From NCBI GenBank assembly GCA_028768525.1, contig CP054837.1, positions 1,408,001 to 1,472,000 on the forward strand: 64,000 bases of DNA, read 5' to 3'. Shown piece by piece: positions 47,204 through 56,420 of the stretch. A program made the position numbers and the translations under genes. Source of the stretch: Desulfobacter sp. Lineage in GTDB: Bacteria; Desulfobacterota; Desulfobacteria; Desulfobacterales; Desulfobacteraceae. The notes beneath the pieces are model-generated. The model was not told where the DNA came from and did not search any database. It was given only the letters and a program-made list of their open reading frames with translations. The stretch's first letter is position 1. The number at the start of each line of letters is the position of its first letter.

Positions 47204-47521
47204 TTAATCGCCGCAGGAACCGCCTGAGCAACCGCCGCAGCCGCCGCCCTGGCCCAGATCAATATTTGAGTCAAGGTGAAATCCCATTCCGGTGAAATCA
47301 ATCTTGATTTTTTCGGCTTTTGCCATGAAATCTTTATCAACGACAAACTTAAGCCCTTTAACGTCAAAAGAATCGTCTGTATCTTTAGGCTCATCCAGAG
47401 CCATTGCAAGGGACGGGCCACCTCAGCCGCCGGAGTTAAGAAAAATTCTGATAGGGGTGGGTTCCTTCCCCTGGAAATAATCGTCGATCTGCGTTTTAGC
47501 AGGATCAGTCAACTCAATCAT
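47204..47521 (-). CDS. HesB/IscA-like selenoprotein with in-frame UGA (Sec33)
   Basis: A 105-residue HesB-like protein if the TGA at 47425-47423 is read as selenocysteine. Before it the frame reads RIFLNSGG, after it GGPSLAMALDEPKDTDDSFD. Ordinary IscA/HesB proteins have cysteine at this place (SGGCxGxxxxLxLDEP), and HesB-like proteins are a known bacterial selenoprotein family. ATG 47521 has AAGGAGAG upstream. The C-terminus carries a Cys cluster GGGCGGCSGGSCGD. Homologous sequence continues in frame to TAA 47206-47204, then a terminator. selB is at 17572. Probable role: Fe-S cluster or redox chemistry. Confidence 0.88.
47388..47402 (-). promoter_or_regulatory. candidate bacterial SECIS hairpin in the HesB-like selenoprotein mRNA
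   Basis: On the minus strand GGCTC-TGGAT-GAGCC forms a 5-bp stem with a 5-base loop. The loop begins 26 bases after the UGA codon, inside the 16-37 base range described for bacterial SECIS elements, and has G among its first two bases. The stem is short, so pairing of the intervening 20 bases may extend it. Confidence 0.6.
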
Positions 47522-47550
47522 TGTAACACTCTCCTTAAAATCTAATATTT

Positions 47551-47580
47551 GGCCATTCAGAGGCCGCCCCCTGAATAGCC
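47551..47580 (-). other. hairpin in the 5' leader of the selenoprotein gene
   Basis: Arms 47580-47571 and 47560-47551 pair over 10 positions (one G-U), around a 10-base GC-rich loop. It sits 30 bases before the ATG. Possible leader control element or the terminator of an upstream transcript. Confidence 0.55.
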
Positions 47581-47701
47581 TTACGTTAACCACACTTATC
47601 GGCCTGTCAATGTCAAGGCCTTGCATTTTTTCCATAAGTATACCATAGTTAGTGACCGACTCAATGCCAAACTTTTACCCAAAACAACACCCGGACCCGA
47701 C

Positions 47702-48775
47702 ATGAAACTATCTGTTCCCTTTATTCCGGACCCGGACTACGCCGGATTCCTGGCGGCGCGCAGCGAAATGCTGTCATCACTCTATTTTCCCCTGGACACA
47801 GCCATTCCCTTTGACGCCCGGGTAAAACTCTGTGGTGTGGCCGACACGGCCCAGGACAGACTAGCCCGGCTTCTGTCCCCCCTGTCCGATGTAAAAAAAT
47901 ATATCCTCATGAACACGCGATTTGTGCCCCCAGAGGTCTACATGGACAAGGGGGGGCTGCGCCGGTTCCTGGACACGCTCTCCCGGCTGGCGCATGCGGT
48001 TGGCATTCAGGGCATTGTGGTTTCCGATCTTTACCTGCTCAACGCCCTGGATCGAACCGGCCATGATATCATTCCCCGCCTCGAAGCCGTGCCCGGGGTC
48101 AACACCATGCTGGACAGCCCTGAAAAGCTGTTCAGTCACCTGGAAATGATCGGTCAGACCCGGTTTGCCCTGCCCGGCCGCATCATCCCCGACCGGTCCC
48201 TGAACCGGAATCCAGACAGGCTGCGGGATATGTACACCCGGGTGAAGGCCGCCTATCCGGATATGTCCATAGAACTGCTGGCCAATGAAGGCTGTATTTA
48301 CCACTGTCCCTTCAAGCCGGCCCACGACGCCCACATTGCCCTGTCCAACACCGGCCTGGTCCGGGAAGCCACCTGGGAGATGAACCGGACAATGGGCTGC
48401 CATGCTTATTTCAGCACCAATCCCCATAAATTTTTAAAATCCCCCTTTATCCGCCCCGAAGACGCCATCCATTACCGGGGCATGGCCGACAGCCTTAAAC
48501 TCTGCGGCAGAACCATCGGCACCGCCTTTTTGAAACAATGCATCCGGGCCTATTCTGCCCGGTCCTTTAAAGGCAACCTTCTGGCACTTATGGATACGGC
48601 CCGGTTCATGGCCGATCGGATCAACATCTCCAACCATGCCCTTGGCCCTAACTTTTTTAAAACGCTGACCACCTGTACAAAAGAGTGCAAACAATGTAGG
48701 ATATGTGACACCATTTTCGAACAGACCGCTGAAATAAAACCTGTTGGCCTAAAGGCATATGAGGATATCCAATGA
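47702..48775 (+). CDS. peptidase U32-like protein
   Basis: A 357-residue protein. SIELLANEGCIYHCPFKPAH is close to the U32 peptidase/collagenase-like signature around conserved cysteines, and the C-terminus has CTKECKQCRICDTIF, a probable Fe-S cluster. U32 relatives act in tRNA/ubiquinone hydroxylation or peptide breakdown; the substrate is unknown. ATG 47702 is used because the earlier ATG (47621) adds a poorly conserved extension; neither has a strong SD. It overlaps galE by 4 bases. Confidence 0.7.
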   Translation: MKLSVPFIPDPDYAGFLAARSEMLSSLYFPLDTAIPFDARVKLCGVADTAQDRLARLLSPLSDVKKYILMNTRFVPPEVYMDKGGLRRFLDTLSRLAHAVGIQGIVVSDLYLLNALDRTGHDIIPRLEAVPGVNTMLDSPEKLFSHLEMIGQTRFALPGRIIPDRSLNRNPDRLRDMYTRVKAAYPDMSIELLANEGCIYHCPFKPAHDAHIALSNTGLVREATWEMNRTMGCHAYFSTNPHKFLKSPFIRPEDAIHYRGMADSLKLCGRTIGTAFLKQCIRAYSARSFKGNLLALMDTARFMADRINISNHALGPNFFKTLTTCTKECKQCRICDTIFEQTAEIKPVGLKAYEDIQ

Positions 48776-49782
48776 AGATACTTGTGACCGGAGGCGCCGG
48801 CTATATCGGCAGCCATACCTGTGTAGAACTTCTCAATGAAAACCACGAAGTTGTCGTTCTGGACAACCTGTGCAACAGCTCCCTGGAATCCCTTCGCCGG
48901 GTTGAGAGCATCACCGGCAGATCCCTTGAATTCCATGAAATTGATCTTCTGGATCCCCCTGGGATCAAATCCGTCTTCACCACCCACAAGGACATCGACG
49001 CCGTCATCCATTTTGCCGGCCTCAAAGCGGTAGGAGAGTCCGTGGAAAAGCCCCTGGCCTATTACAGCAATAATATCACCGGCACACTGAACCTGATCGC
49101 GGCCATGGGGGAAGCCGGGGTAAACGCCATTGTCTTTTCCTCCTCGGCCACGGTATACGGCGACCCGGCCAGCCTGCCCATTAAAGAAAAGTTCCCCCTT
49201 TCAGTTACCAATCCCTACGGCAGAACCAAGCTGATGATTGAAGATATCCTGACGGACCTTCATGCCTCAGCCCCCCAATGGCATATCTGCCTGCTCCGGT
49301 ACTTCAACCCTGTGGGCGCCCACCATTCGGGCCTCATCGGAGAAGACCCCAGGGGGCTGCCCAACAATCTGATGCCCTATATCGCCCGGGTGGCAGTGGG
49401 GCAGCTGCCAAAGGTCAATGTATTCGGCAACGATTACGACACGCCTGACGGCACAGGGGTAAGGGATTTCATCCATGTCACAGACCTGGCCCGGGGCCAT
49501 ATCTGCAGCCTGCCCAAACTCATGGCCACCCCGGGGGTTCAGATATACAACCTTGGTACCGGACAGGGCTACTCCGTGCTTGAAATGATCCGTGGTTTTG
49601 AAAAGGCTTGCGGCCACGATATCCCCTACGAGATAACCCCCAGGCGCCCCGGGGACATTGCAGCATGCTGGGCCGATCCTTCCAGGGCCCAGAAAGAACT
49701 GGGCTGGAAGGCCCGCAAAACAATGGAAGACATGTGCCGGGACACCTGGCACTGGCAGCAGAAAAACCCCGAGGGGTATTAA
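48772..49782 (+). CDS. galE: UDP-glucose 4-epimerase
   Basis: Interconverts UDP-glucose and UDP-galactose. The 336-residue protein has the NAD motif VTGGAGYIGSHTCVELL, HFAGLKAVGES, the catalytic pair in FSSSATVYG and NPYGRTK (YxxxK), and LRYFNPVGAHHSGLIGEDP, specific for GalE. Probably supplies UDP-galactose for LPS. Coupled to the U32-like gene through ATGA. Confidence 0.95.
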   Translation: MKILVTGGAGYIGSHTCVELLNENHEVVVLDNLCNSSLESLRRVESITGRSLEFHEIDLLDPPGIKSVFTTHKDIDAVIHFAGLKAVGESVEKPLAYYSNNITGTLNLIAAMGEAGVNAIVFSSSATVYGDPASLPIKEKFPLSVTNPYGRTKLMIEDILTDLHASAPQWHICLLRYFNPVGAHHSGLIGEDPRGLPNNLMPYIARVAVGQLPKVNVFGNDYDTPDGTGVRDFIHVTDLARGHICSLPKLMATPGVQIYNLGTGQGYSVLEMIRGFEKACGHDIPYEITPRRPGDIAACWADPSRAQKELGWKARKTMEDMCRDTWHWQQKNPEGY

Positions 49783-49796
49783 GAAGGGAGAAAAAA

Positions 49797-51452
49797 ATGG
49801 CGGATTATATCCAGGAATTAAAGTCGCTGTTAGATGCCCGGAACACCGAGGCCGCAAAAGCGGCCATGAAAGGCATTGAGGAAAGGTCCGACGCCGACCA
49901 GCAGGCAGTGATTGAAATGCTGGCCCTGACCAAGGACAAGGATGCCCTGCCCCTGACCTCCTTTCTCATGGAAAAAATCAGCCCCGACCACCCCTTCCAC
50001 AAAAGGCTCTTTCAGCTGGCCACGGACAGGGCCCATGTCAATTACAGCTTCGCACAGGTACTCCTGAAACATGCTGACGAGGCCCAGCGCATGCAGCTCA
50101 TACCGCTGCTGAAGCATATCATGACCAAAGAAATAAAAGGAGAAAAGCTCAACCAGCTCATCCGGACCCTGGGCAAGATGAAACTGGCCCCCCTGGTGGA
50201 TGATCTGGCGGAATTCATCTTCTATGATGAACCTGGCCTGAAGCGGGAAGCCGTAAAAGCCCTGGAACGGATCGGAACGGCGAAAGCCCTGGAACGCCTG
50301 GAACAGGTTGCCAAAACAGAAAAATGCGACATGGACATCCTGGATGCCGTGGATGTCCTCAGGGACAGTCTTGCATCCTCAGAAGAGACTGCCCCGGAAC
50401 CGGAACAGGCAACCGCCTCCCCCGCCACACCGGCAGCCCCGGTACAGGAATCCGCCCCCACGCTCAGGGCACTCACCGCCCCCGGCCTTTTGGAACGGGC
50501 AGCCGCCTGTGAGTATTACTCTGACCGGGGCGACCAGGTGGCCCAGCTCCTTCACGAAAATCTGGACACCCCTGACCACGACCTTCTGATCAACCTGCTC
50601 AGGCTTGCGGCAAGAACCATTCCCAGGGGCGCCTTGGGGGACCTTCTCACCCTTTCAGGGCAACGGGATCTGGACAACTCGGTAAAGTTCTCAGTATACA
50701 CGGCCCTCTCCCGATTTCCGGAAATTGAGTCCGCCGCCGCCATCCTCAACGGGATAACAGACCCGGTCATGTACATCCGCACGGCCGCCGTAAAACTCCT
50801 TGACCGGCACTGCTCGGATTATGTCACAGCGGAAATCAAGCAGAAAATCGAATCCGGCACCAAAACCGGGGAAACCCTGGGGATGACCATACTGGATGCC
50901 AAAGCCACCCGCCTCATCGACGCCCTGATGGATTCCGACACCTTTTCCTATATCAGTTCCAACTACCTGGAACGGAACGCGCCGGCCCAGGTCATTGACG
51001 CCTATATTGAGGTGCTTGAAAAAAGAGGCAGAAGGTCCACCGTAAAAAAATACACCCGCCTCAGATCCGAAAGAGCCGGGCAGAAAGCGCCCTGGATCGC
51101 AGTGATTTACCCGGACGCAGCGGCGCTGGATGTATATGCCAAACTCATCCACGGATGCGGATTCCAGGCCCGGACCTTTACCACCTCCTTTGATGCCTTT
51201 GAGTTTATCATGGCCGAAAAACCGGTGGCCGTGGTCTGCGACCTCTTCATCGGGCAGCTCACGGTCCTGGACATGGCCCGGGAAATCCGGGAACTCTATT
51301 CTCCTGAAGAAGTTCCCGTCATTGCCTCCTCCCTGCAAAAACACCTGGACCCCGTACTTTTGGAACAGCAGTTCACCGAAGCCGGCGTCAACGCTTTCTG
51401 CCCCTTCCCGGCCAAACCCAGCCAAATTAAATCCTGGGCCGGCACCAGGTGA
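49797..51452 (+). CDS. HEAT-repeat protein with C-terminal receiver-like domain
   Basis: A 551-residue cytoplasmic protein. Repeated helical pairs (LAEFIFYDEPGLKREAVKAL, VMYIRTAAVKLLDRH) indicate HEAT repeats in two blocks, separated by a Pro/Ala/Glu-rich linker (~205-230). The last ~120 residues look like a response-regulator receiver: IAVIYPD, VAVVCDLFIGQLTVLDMARE with the phosphoacceptor-like Asp, VPVIASS, and a C-terminal Lys-Pro (FPAKPSQI). Only one Asp remains of the usual acidic pair. ATG 49797 has AGAAGGGAG upstream. It is fused by a GTGA overlap to the ATP-grasp gene. Confidence 0.75.
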   Translation: MADYIQELKSLLDARNTEAAKAAMKGIEERSDADQQAVIEMLALTKDKDALPLTSFLMEKISPDHPFHKRLFQLATDRAHVNYSFAQVLLKHADEAQRMQLIPLLKHIMTKEIKGEKLNQLIRTLGKMKLAPLVDDLAEFIFYDEPGLKREAVKALERIGTAKALERLEQVAKTEKCDMDILDAVDVLRDSLASSEETAPEPEQATASPATPAAPVQESAPTLRALTAPGLLERAAACEYYSDRGDQVAQLLHENLDTPDHDLLINLLRLAARTIPRGALGDLLTLSGQRDLDNSVKFSVYTALSRFPEIESAAAILNGITDPVMYIRTAAVKLLDRHCSDYVTAEIKQKIESGTKTGETLGMTILDAKATRLIDALMDSDTFSYISSNYLERNAPAQVIDAYIEVLEKRGRRSTVKKYTRLRSERAGQKAPWIAVIYPDAAALDVYAKLIHGCGFQARTFTTSFDAFEFIMAEKPVAVVCDLFIGQLTVLDMAREIRELYSPEEVPVIASSLQKHLDPVLLEQQFTEAGVNAFCPFPAKPSQIKSWAGTR

Positions 51453-52243
51453 ACCAGAGACAAAAAACCGGACGTCCCCTGGCCATCGGCGCCCGGTTGA
51501 AAGCCTGCCCAGGCATCCGCACCATTGGATTCAGACCCAATTTCAGGGATTACAGCCCGGCGGAGCGGAAGCAAATCATGGCCGCTGAAAAAATTTACTA
51601 CCCGACGGCCTTTTATGCGGACCTTTTCAATGCCATGGGCAAGCCCACATTTCCCAGTTTCCACACCTATAAATTCGCCCAGGATAAAATAAGGCAGACC
51701 GCTGCTTTCAATATGCTGGGCATCCCCCATCCCCGTACCCAGATCTTTTACGGTCCCAAACAAAAAAAACAGATTCTTAGTTATTTCAGCTTTCCCTTTG
51801 TGGCCAAAATTGGCAGGGGATCGGCCAGGGGCAACGGGGTTTTCCTCATTAAAACCCAGGAGGACCTGGATACATACCTCTCACGCAAAGGCCCGGCCTA
51901 TATCCAGGAATACCTGCCCATTGAAAGGGATATGCGCCTGGTGGTCATTGGCAGAGCAGTCCGCCTGGCCTTCTGGCGCACCGCAGCCCCAGCGGAATTC
52001 AGAACCAATGTCTCCCAGGGTGCCGGCATCAGTTTCGATCCCCTGCCCCCGGCGGTGAACGACCTGGCCCTGTCCACGGCCGCCAAATGCGGGTGGGACG
52101 ATGTGGGCCTGGATATTGCCGAAGTCAACGGCAGGTATTATGTGCTGGAGGGAAACATGAAATACGGCACAAAGGGCTTCCAACAGGCGGGAATCAATTA
52201 CAAGGAACTGGTGGCAGACCTTATCTGCAGGGGAGAACTCTAA
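51449..52243 (+). CDS. RimK-type ATP-grasp protein
   Basis: A 264-residue protein. HTYKFAQDKIRQTAAFNMLG, FPFVAKIGRGSARGNGVFLI, YIQEYLPIERDMRLVVIGRA and VGLDIAEVNGRYYVLEGNMK form an ATP-grasp fold of the RimK type, which usually adds an amino acid to a peptide or cofactor carboxylate. The substrate is unknown. GTG 51449 overlaps the stop of the HEAT/receiver gene, so the two are coupled and may act together. Confidence 0.8.
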   Translation: MNQRQKTGRPLAIGARLKACPGIRTIGFRPNFRDYSPAERKQIMAAEKIYYPTAFYADLFNAMGKPTFPSFHTYKFAQDKIRQTAAFNMLGIPHPRTQIFYGPKQKKQILSYFSFPFVAKIGRGSARGNGVFLIKTQEDLDTYLSRKGPAYIQEYLPIERDMRLVVIGRAVRLAFWRTAAPAEFRTNVSQGAGISFDPLPPAVNDLALSTAAKCGWDDVGLDIAEVNGRYYVLEGNMKYGTKGFQQAGINYKELVADLICRGEL

Positions 52244-52776
52244 TGGATGCCGGCATCGGCATCATCCTCTTCCCATTCCTCAAGGTAGGCGGCAATTGCG
52301 GCGGACTTTGAGTTGCCCCGGGGTTCGAGCAAAAGATACCCCATTCTGTCCATCTGCCGGCCGATGAGGCTGAAAAAGGCCTTTTCCACATCCTCTTTCT
52401 CATCTTCACCGCCCATGGCCGCCGCCTCATCGCTTACCGAACGGGTCAGATGCCCTTCGGGCACGAATGCATCACAGACTATCGGGTTCCACGCTTCTGG
52501 GAAATGGTTGATTTTCCAGGCACAGATCTCCTCCGGACGCAGGATATTTTTTTTATCCGGGTTAAAAGGCGCCCGGACAAAGGCCATCTTTGATTTCCCG
52601 AACCCCATGAGTTCCTTGAGCACCTCTGTTTTATCGTTGCCGAATATCCACTCCTCGGGCGCCAGAAGCACCGGGGGATATTCATTGCTGGTCAGGGCAT
52701 ACCTGAAAGGGCCCTTTTCTTTCCAGAATGATTTAAAATCTTTGGCATTGGGAAGGATCTCTCTTATACAGGCCAT
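52240..52776 (-). CDS. conserved hypothetical protein, 178 residues
   Basis: Starts MACIREILPNAKDFKSFWKE and has no signal peptide or membrane span. Features are NEYPPVLLAPEEWIFGNDKT, ICAWKINHFPEAWNPIVCDA and a Asp/Glu-rich tail (LEEWEEDDADAGIH). I do not recognise a family. It converges on the ATP-grasp gene with 4 bases of overlap. Confidence 0.6.
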   Translation of the reverse strand: MACIREILPNAKDFKSFWKEKGPFRYALTSNEYPPVLLAPEEWIFGNDKTEVLKELMGFGKSKMAFVRAPFNPDKKNILRPEEICAWKINHFPEAWNPIVCDAFVPEGHLTRSVSDEAAAMGGEDEKEDVEKAFFSLIGRQMDRMGYLLLEPRGNSKSAAIAAYLEEWEEDDADAGIH

Positions 52777-52887
52777 TGGTCTCTCTCAAAATATTTGGGT
52801 CTATTCATTACTCAGTCGGCCCTGAATATAATTCACATGCCGCCCCTTGTTCAAGACAATAATTTTTCCGGGCCGGTAAAAAGGCAT

Positions 52888-55875
52888 TTACATGAATATG
52901 GCTTTTAAATTGGCCCAGAGCACCTTCAGGGGAAACTGCCAGGGAATCTTTGTTTCTGCGGTAATCCGGTTGGAGTCCAGAATTTCAAGGCGGATTTCCC
53001 GGGTTCTGGACGGGATTCCGCCGTCCGGTGATACCGACTCTATCACGGCAAAGTACCGCTCTCCAGGGCGAAATGGCTTTAAGGGCGACAGCCCGTCCAG
53101 GGTCAGGGAATTGGTGCTGCACCTGAACACATGGGGATAACGCTTTGATGTCGTCCCCATTCGGACCACATAGTCCAGACGCTCATCACCGGCCCACCTA
53201 AGGGTCAGACGCCCCCGGTCAATGGCCGCTTCATATTCCGCCGGGACCCCGGGAGCCACGGCCGCATCAGTTGCGTCTTTCCTGTGGCGCAAGCTGAACA
53301 CCACACCGGGGCTGGCAAAGGCCTTGAGATCCCTCTTGAGTTTTTCCGGCATCCTGTCCCCGCTGAATCCGCCAAGCATCATTGAAAATCTTGTTGTTTT
53401 TCCATTAAAGGTGGGGGCCGCACTATGGTATTGCTCCCCTGAAATCAGGGAGGCCTCGTGGCCCTGGCCGTTTCCCCAGGTGGGTCTGCGGTTCTGGCTG
53501 CCGTGGTAGGTGCCCAGGGGATTGATGGACACGGAACGGCCGCCGTCACTATCAACCCTCACCCTGGCCGGGGCTCCGGCAAAATTGGCCGCCACCCCGG
53601 GGTCAAAGCTTATGGCCAGCCCCTTGTCCTTTGCAAAAATCCCTGCGTACCCCGCCGTAATATGGTTGTTCACATTGTCCAGGGCCAGATTTTCAGGAGA
53701 ATAGCGGTGGTAATCCAGGTCGTAGGCCGTGTCTTCATCCATGAAATTATTCTTATAGATCCGGACCGGGGAATCCTGCCCGACAGCGCCGTCCAGGCGG
53801 ATTTCCATGGGGGCGGTCTCCTGCCATCCCAGGTCCGCATCCCTGGCAATGCCGGGCAGGTCCGATTTGATCCGGTCCGCCTTTATGGTGGCCGGATATC
53901 TGACTTCCCCGTCCACAAACAGATAGGGCAGATCCCCCACCAGCCCCATGGAATAGGCGGTATGCCCTCCGGCTATGGTGTGATTGCCGGGCCCCGGCCA
54001 TTTTCCGGCCATCCCAAGGGCGGCCCAGCCGGCGCCGTTCCCGCCAACGGCACAGATTTCCATGGGCCCGGGCCGGAATTCTTCTTCCCGGTATTTCAGG
54101 TAGGCCCCCATCCCCCCGGGCCCGACCAGGGATTCTCCCTGCCGCCTCAGGTATTTCAGCCGGCCCCGGCTGTCAAACACCGCCTCAACCGCCTTGTTTT
54201 TCAACACCGCTCCGTCGGTAAAGGAGACGGCGACAGGCCCATCTTTTACCGGCCCAGGGAGCGGAACCGGGCAAAGGAAATAAAACCCGTCCGGGACAGG
54301 CCGCGGACCTGAAACATAAAACCGGCGGACGCCCTCCGCCTCCAAGCCGGGTACGGGCACCAGGGGATAGGTCTGGCCCTGCTCTCCCAGTAGCCGGTAG
54401 CCGGTCCCGCCCCCCAGCCCCGGTACCGACAGGAACCGGCTGTGGCACCGCCCGCCGGTACCCGGGTTGATCACCATGAGGGTGTCAGCCACCTTGAGGC
54501 CCCGGGGGAGTTTGGGCCTGGTCCTCCGGGCCAGCTTCCGCTGAACAGCCAGGTCCAGCACCTGCCTGATCTGGCTGCCCACCTTGTCCAACCGGCTCAG
54601 AATCTTTTCCATGGCTGCCTCCCGCTGGGGGGCGACAAAGGGGGTGCCCATACCGAAATGGGTGGTGGACAATGCCTGCAAACGAAGCCTGAAGGCTTCG
54701 TCCAGCAGCGGCCGGATTTGGTCGGCCAATGCCCTGCTTTTGAACAGGTTAACCACCTTTGAGGCGGTCCGGTGCATGCGCCGGGCAGCCATTATCCTTG
54801 TCCAGAACGCCGTGGACTCCCATTTTTCCGACCAGGAATTATACCCGTCAAAACTGCCGTCGGCGGTGTCCTGCTGAAACGTCACCCTGCCGGCCGGGCC
54901 GTGTTCCGCCAGATATGCTTTAAGGGTGGTAAAACGGACAAAGGTTTTATTATCCACTTCCCGGATCAGCCCTTCCAGCCCCCGGGTGTTGGGCAGCCGG
55001 TTCAACGGCCATGTCAGCCGGTCCGCACCGGTCCAGTATTCGGAATCCGCATCGAAATTGATGAACACCAGCACATCCCTTTTAATTTCTCCTTTTCGCT
55101 GCATTTTATGCAGCGCCTCCACCCATTCGCCCAGACTGACATTTTCCACCAGATCCCCGATATTATAAGTGGGAACCACCAGGATTTCCTCGGATGTGGC
55201 ATCATTTTTATACTCCAGGGGATTATGGGCTTCATCCCGGCTCAGGGGCCTTGAAAAGAGGCGAAAGGTATCAAAAGGAGTGGCGCTGTAGTAAAGGGCC
55301 ACCGCCTCTATTCCGGCCTGGCGGTACACATTGAAATCTCCGGGGGTGGTCATCATCTCCTGGGGCCTGACAACGGGGGTATACCTGCCGAAAAGGTCCT
55401 GTACCCCGCTGCCCCAGGGGTTGGATATGGCCCATTGAACGGCCCGGGTAAGTTCCCGGCGGGTCATGGCCGATGCCAGCCCGTTGTTGTATGACATGAG
55501 GAGGATTTCGTCCCGGCCGGACTCAATCCGCCGCCGGATATCCCGGATAATATCGGGGGCGTACAACGGCAGGATGTTTTCCAGGGAAAAATGATTGTCA
55601 AACTCCCAACTTCCCCTGACCGGGACGCCCCTGTCATTAAACCGGTCCAGGGTTTCTATGATATGGCGAATAATCCGTATATCCCGGCCGAAACCGTTTT
55701 CGTCATTGGTATCCCCCCTAAAGGAATGATAGAGGTTGCCGTGGAATCCCAGGGCAATATAAACCTTGCGGTTCCAGTGCACTTCCTGCCGGGCGCCCAG
55801 CCCCGGACCGGGAAACGCCCAGAGGGATCCCAGGAAAAGCCCCGCAATTACAGGGACCAGAACTGTATTTTTCAT
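52888..55875 (-). CDS. large secreted glycoside hydrolase-like protein (GH38/GH57-type)
   Basis: A 995-residue exported protein with a signal peptide (VLVPVIAGLFLGSLWAF, then PGPGLGA). The N-terminal ~300 residues (YIALGFHGNLYHSFRGD; GSWEFDNHFSLENILPLYAP; EILLMSYNNGLASAMTRREL) look like the GH38/GH57 (beta/alpha)7 catalytic fold. A helical middle part (TAFWTRIMAARRMHRTASKV) and a long beta-sandwich region follow, as in alpha-mannosidases. A fibronectin-like segment ends it (LTLRWAGDERLDYVVRMGTT). ATG 55875 has AAGGA just upstream. Substrate unknown; a cell-surface or storage glycan is possible. Confidence 0.65.
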   Translation of the reverse strand: MKNTVLVPVIAGLFLGSLWAFPGPGLGARQEVHWNRKVYIALGFHGNLYHSFRGDTNDENGFGRDIRIIRHIIETLDRFNDRGVPVRGSWEFDNHFSLENILPLYAPDIIRDIRRRIESGRDEILLMSYNNGLASAMTRRELTRAVQWAISNPWGSGVQDLFGRYTPVVRPQEMMTTPGDFNVYRQAGIEAVALYYSATPFDTFRLFSRPLSRDEAHNPLEYKNDATSEEILVVPTYNIGDLVENVSLGEWVEALHKMQRKGEIKRDVLVFINFDADSEYWTGADRLTWPLNRLPNTRGLEGLIREVDNKTFVRFTTLKAYLAEHGPAGRVTFQQDTADGSFDGYNSWSEKWESTAFWTRIMAARRMHRTASKVVNLFKSRALADQIRPLLDEAFRLRLQALSTTHFGMGTPFVAPQREAAMEKILSRLDKVGSQIRQVLDLAVQRKLARRTRPKLPRGLKVADTLMVINPGTGGRCHSRFLSVPGLGGGTGYRLLGEQGQTYPLVPVPGLEAEGVRRFYVSGPRPVPDGFYFLCPVPLPGPVKDGPVAVSFTDGAVLKNKAVEAVFDSRGRLKYLRRQGESLVGPGGMGAYLKYREEEFRPGPMEICAVGGNGAGWAALGMAGKWPGPGNHTIAGGHTAYSMGLVGDLPYLFVDGEVRYPATIKADRIKSDLPGIARDADLGWQETAPMEIRLDGAVGQDSPVRIYKNNFMDEDTAYDLDYHRYSPENLALDNVNNHITAGYAGIFAKDKGLAISFDPGVAANFAGAPARVRVDSDGGRSVSINPLGTYHGSQNRRPTWGNGQGHEASLISGEQYHSAAPTFNGKTTRFSMMLGGFSGDRMPEKLKRDLKAFASPGVVFSLRHRKDATDAAVAPGVPAEYEAAIDRGRLTLRWAGDERLDYVVRMGTTSKRYPHVFRCSTNSLTLDGLSPLKPFRPGERYFAVIESVSPDGGIPSRTREIRLEILDSNRITAETKIPWQFPLKVLWANLKAIFM

Positions 55876-56093
55876 ATTCCTTGTCCGGTGTTGTTTATCC
55901 GATTTTTCTGTCCCAGAAAAAATACAATATTCAATGTACTTTAACAACGGCCCCTGATATAATTTTTTAACTAAACATGCTCTTCAGTCATACACGGCCC
56001 AAATGCAGCCCGGTATCCGCTTTCCCATTGTCAGGACGGTTCATTATTTGCATGGGAATAACTATCAAACCAATAAGTTAAAAGGAGCCCCCC

Positions 56094-56420
56094 ATGGACC
56101 CGCACTCCGATAAACGCCAATATGAACGCCACGAATGCGATAACCCGGTTTATATTTACAGATACGAAAACCTTGACCGGCATTACGATGGCGAAATGTA
56201 CAATTACAGCAGCGGTGGCCATTACCTGACCGCGGATGAGGAAATGGAAATCGGCCAGCAGGTCTACATCAGGATAAAAAACTACGACAAGGCCGGCAAG
56301 GGGCCTGAAAAATACGAAAACTATACCGGTTATGTCAAATGGTCCAATGACCTGGGCACCTCATCACCCGGCGGACAATACGGATACGGCATTGAATATG
56401 CCGAACCGATTTATTATTAG
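56094..56420 (+). CDS. PilZ domain protein (c-di-GMP receptor type)
   Basis: A 108-residue single-domain protein. The c-di-GMP-binding signature is complete: RQYER at 8-12 (RxxxR) and NYSSGG at 37-42 ([D/N]xSxxG). The end is IEYAEPIYY. SD AAAAGGAG precedes ATG 56094. Its divergent neighbour is the secreted hydrolase. It may regulate a surface process through c-di-GMP, but no target is visible. Confidence 0.85.
   Translation: MDPHSDKRQYERHECDNPVYIYRYENLDRHYDGEMYNYSSGGHYLTADEEMEIGQQVYIRIKNYDKAGKGPEKYENYTGYVKWSNDLGTSSPGGQYGYGIEYAEPIYY

Noticed and set aside
47423..47425. In-frame TGA as a nonsense mutation making the HesB-like gene a pseudogene
   Set aside because: The stop replaces the family's conserved cysteine exactly, flanking sequence is intact, and selB is encoded in the same window.
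49608..49796. Earlier start for the HEAT/receiver gene inside galE
   Set aside because: It overlaps galE in another frame; ATG 49797 has a clear Shine-Dalgarno.
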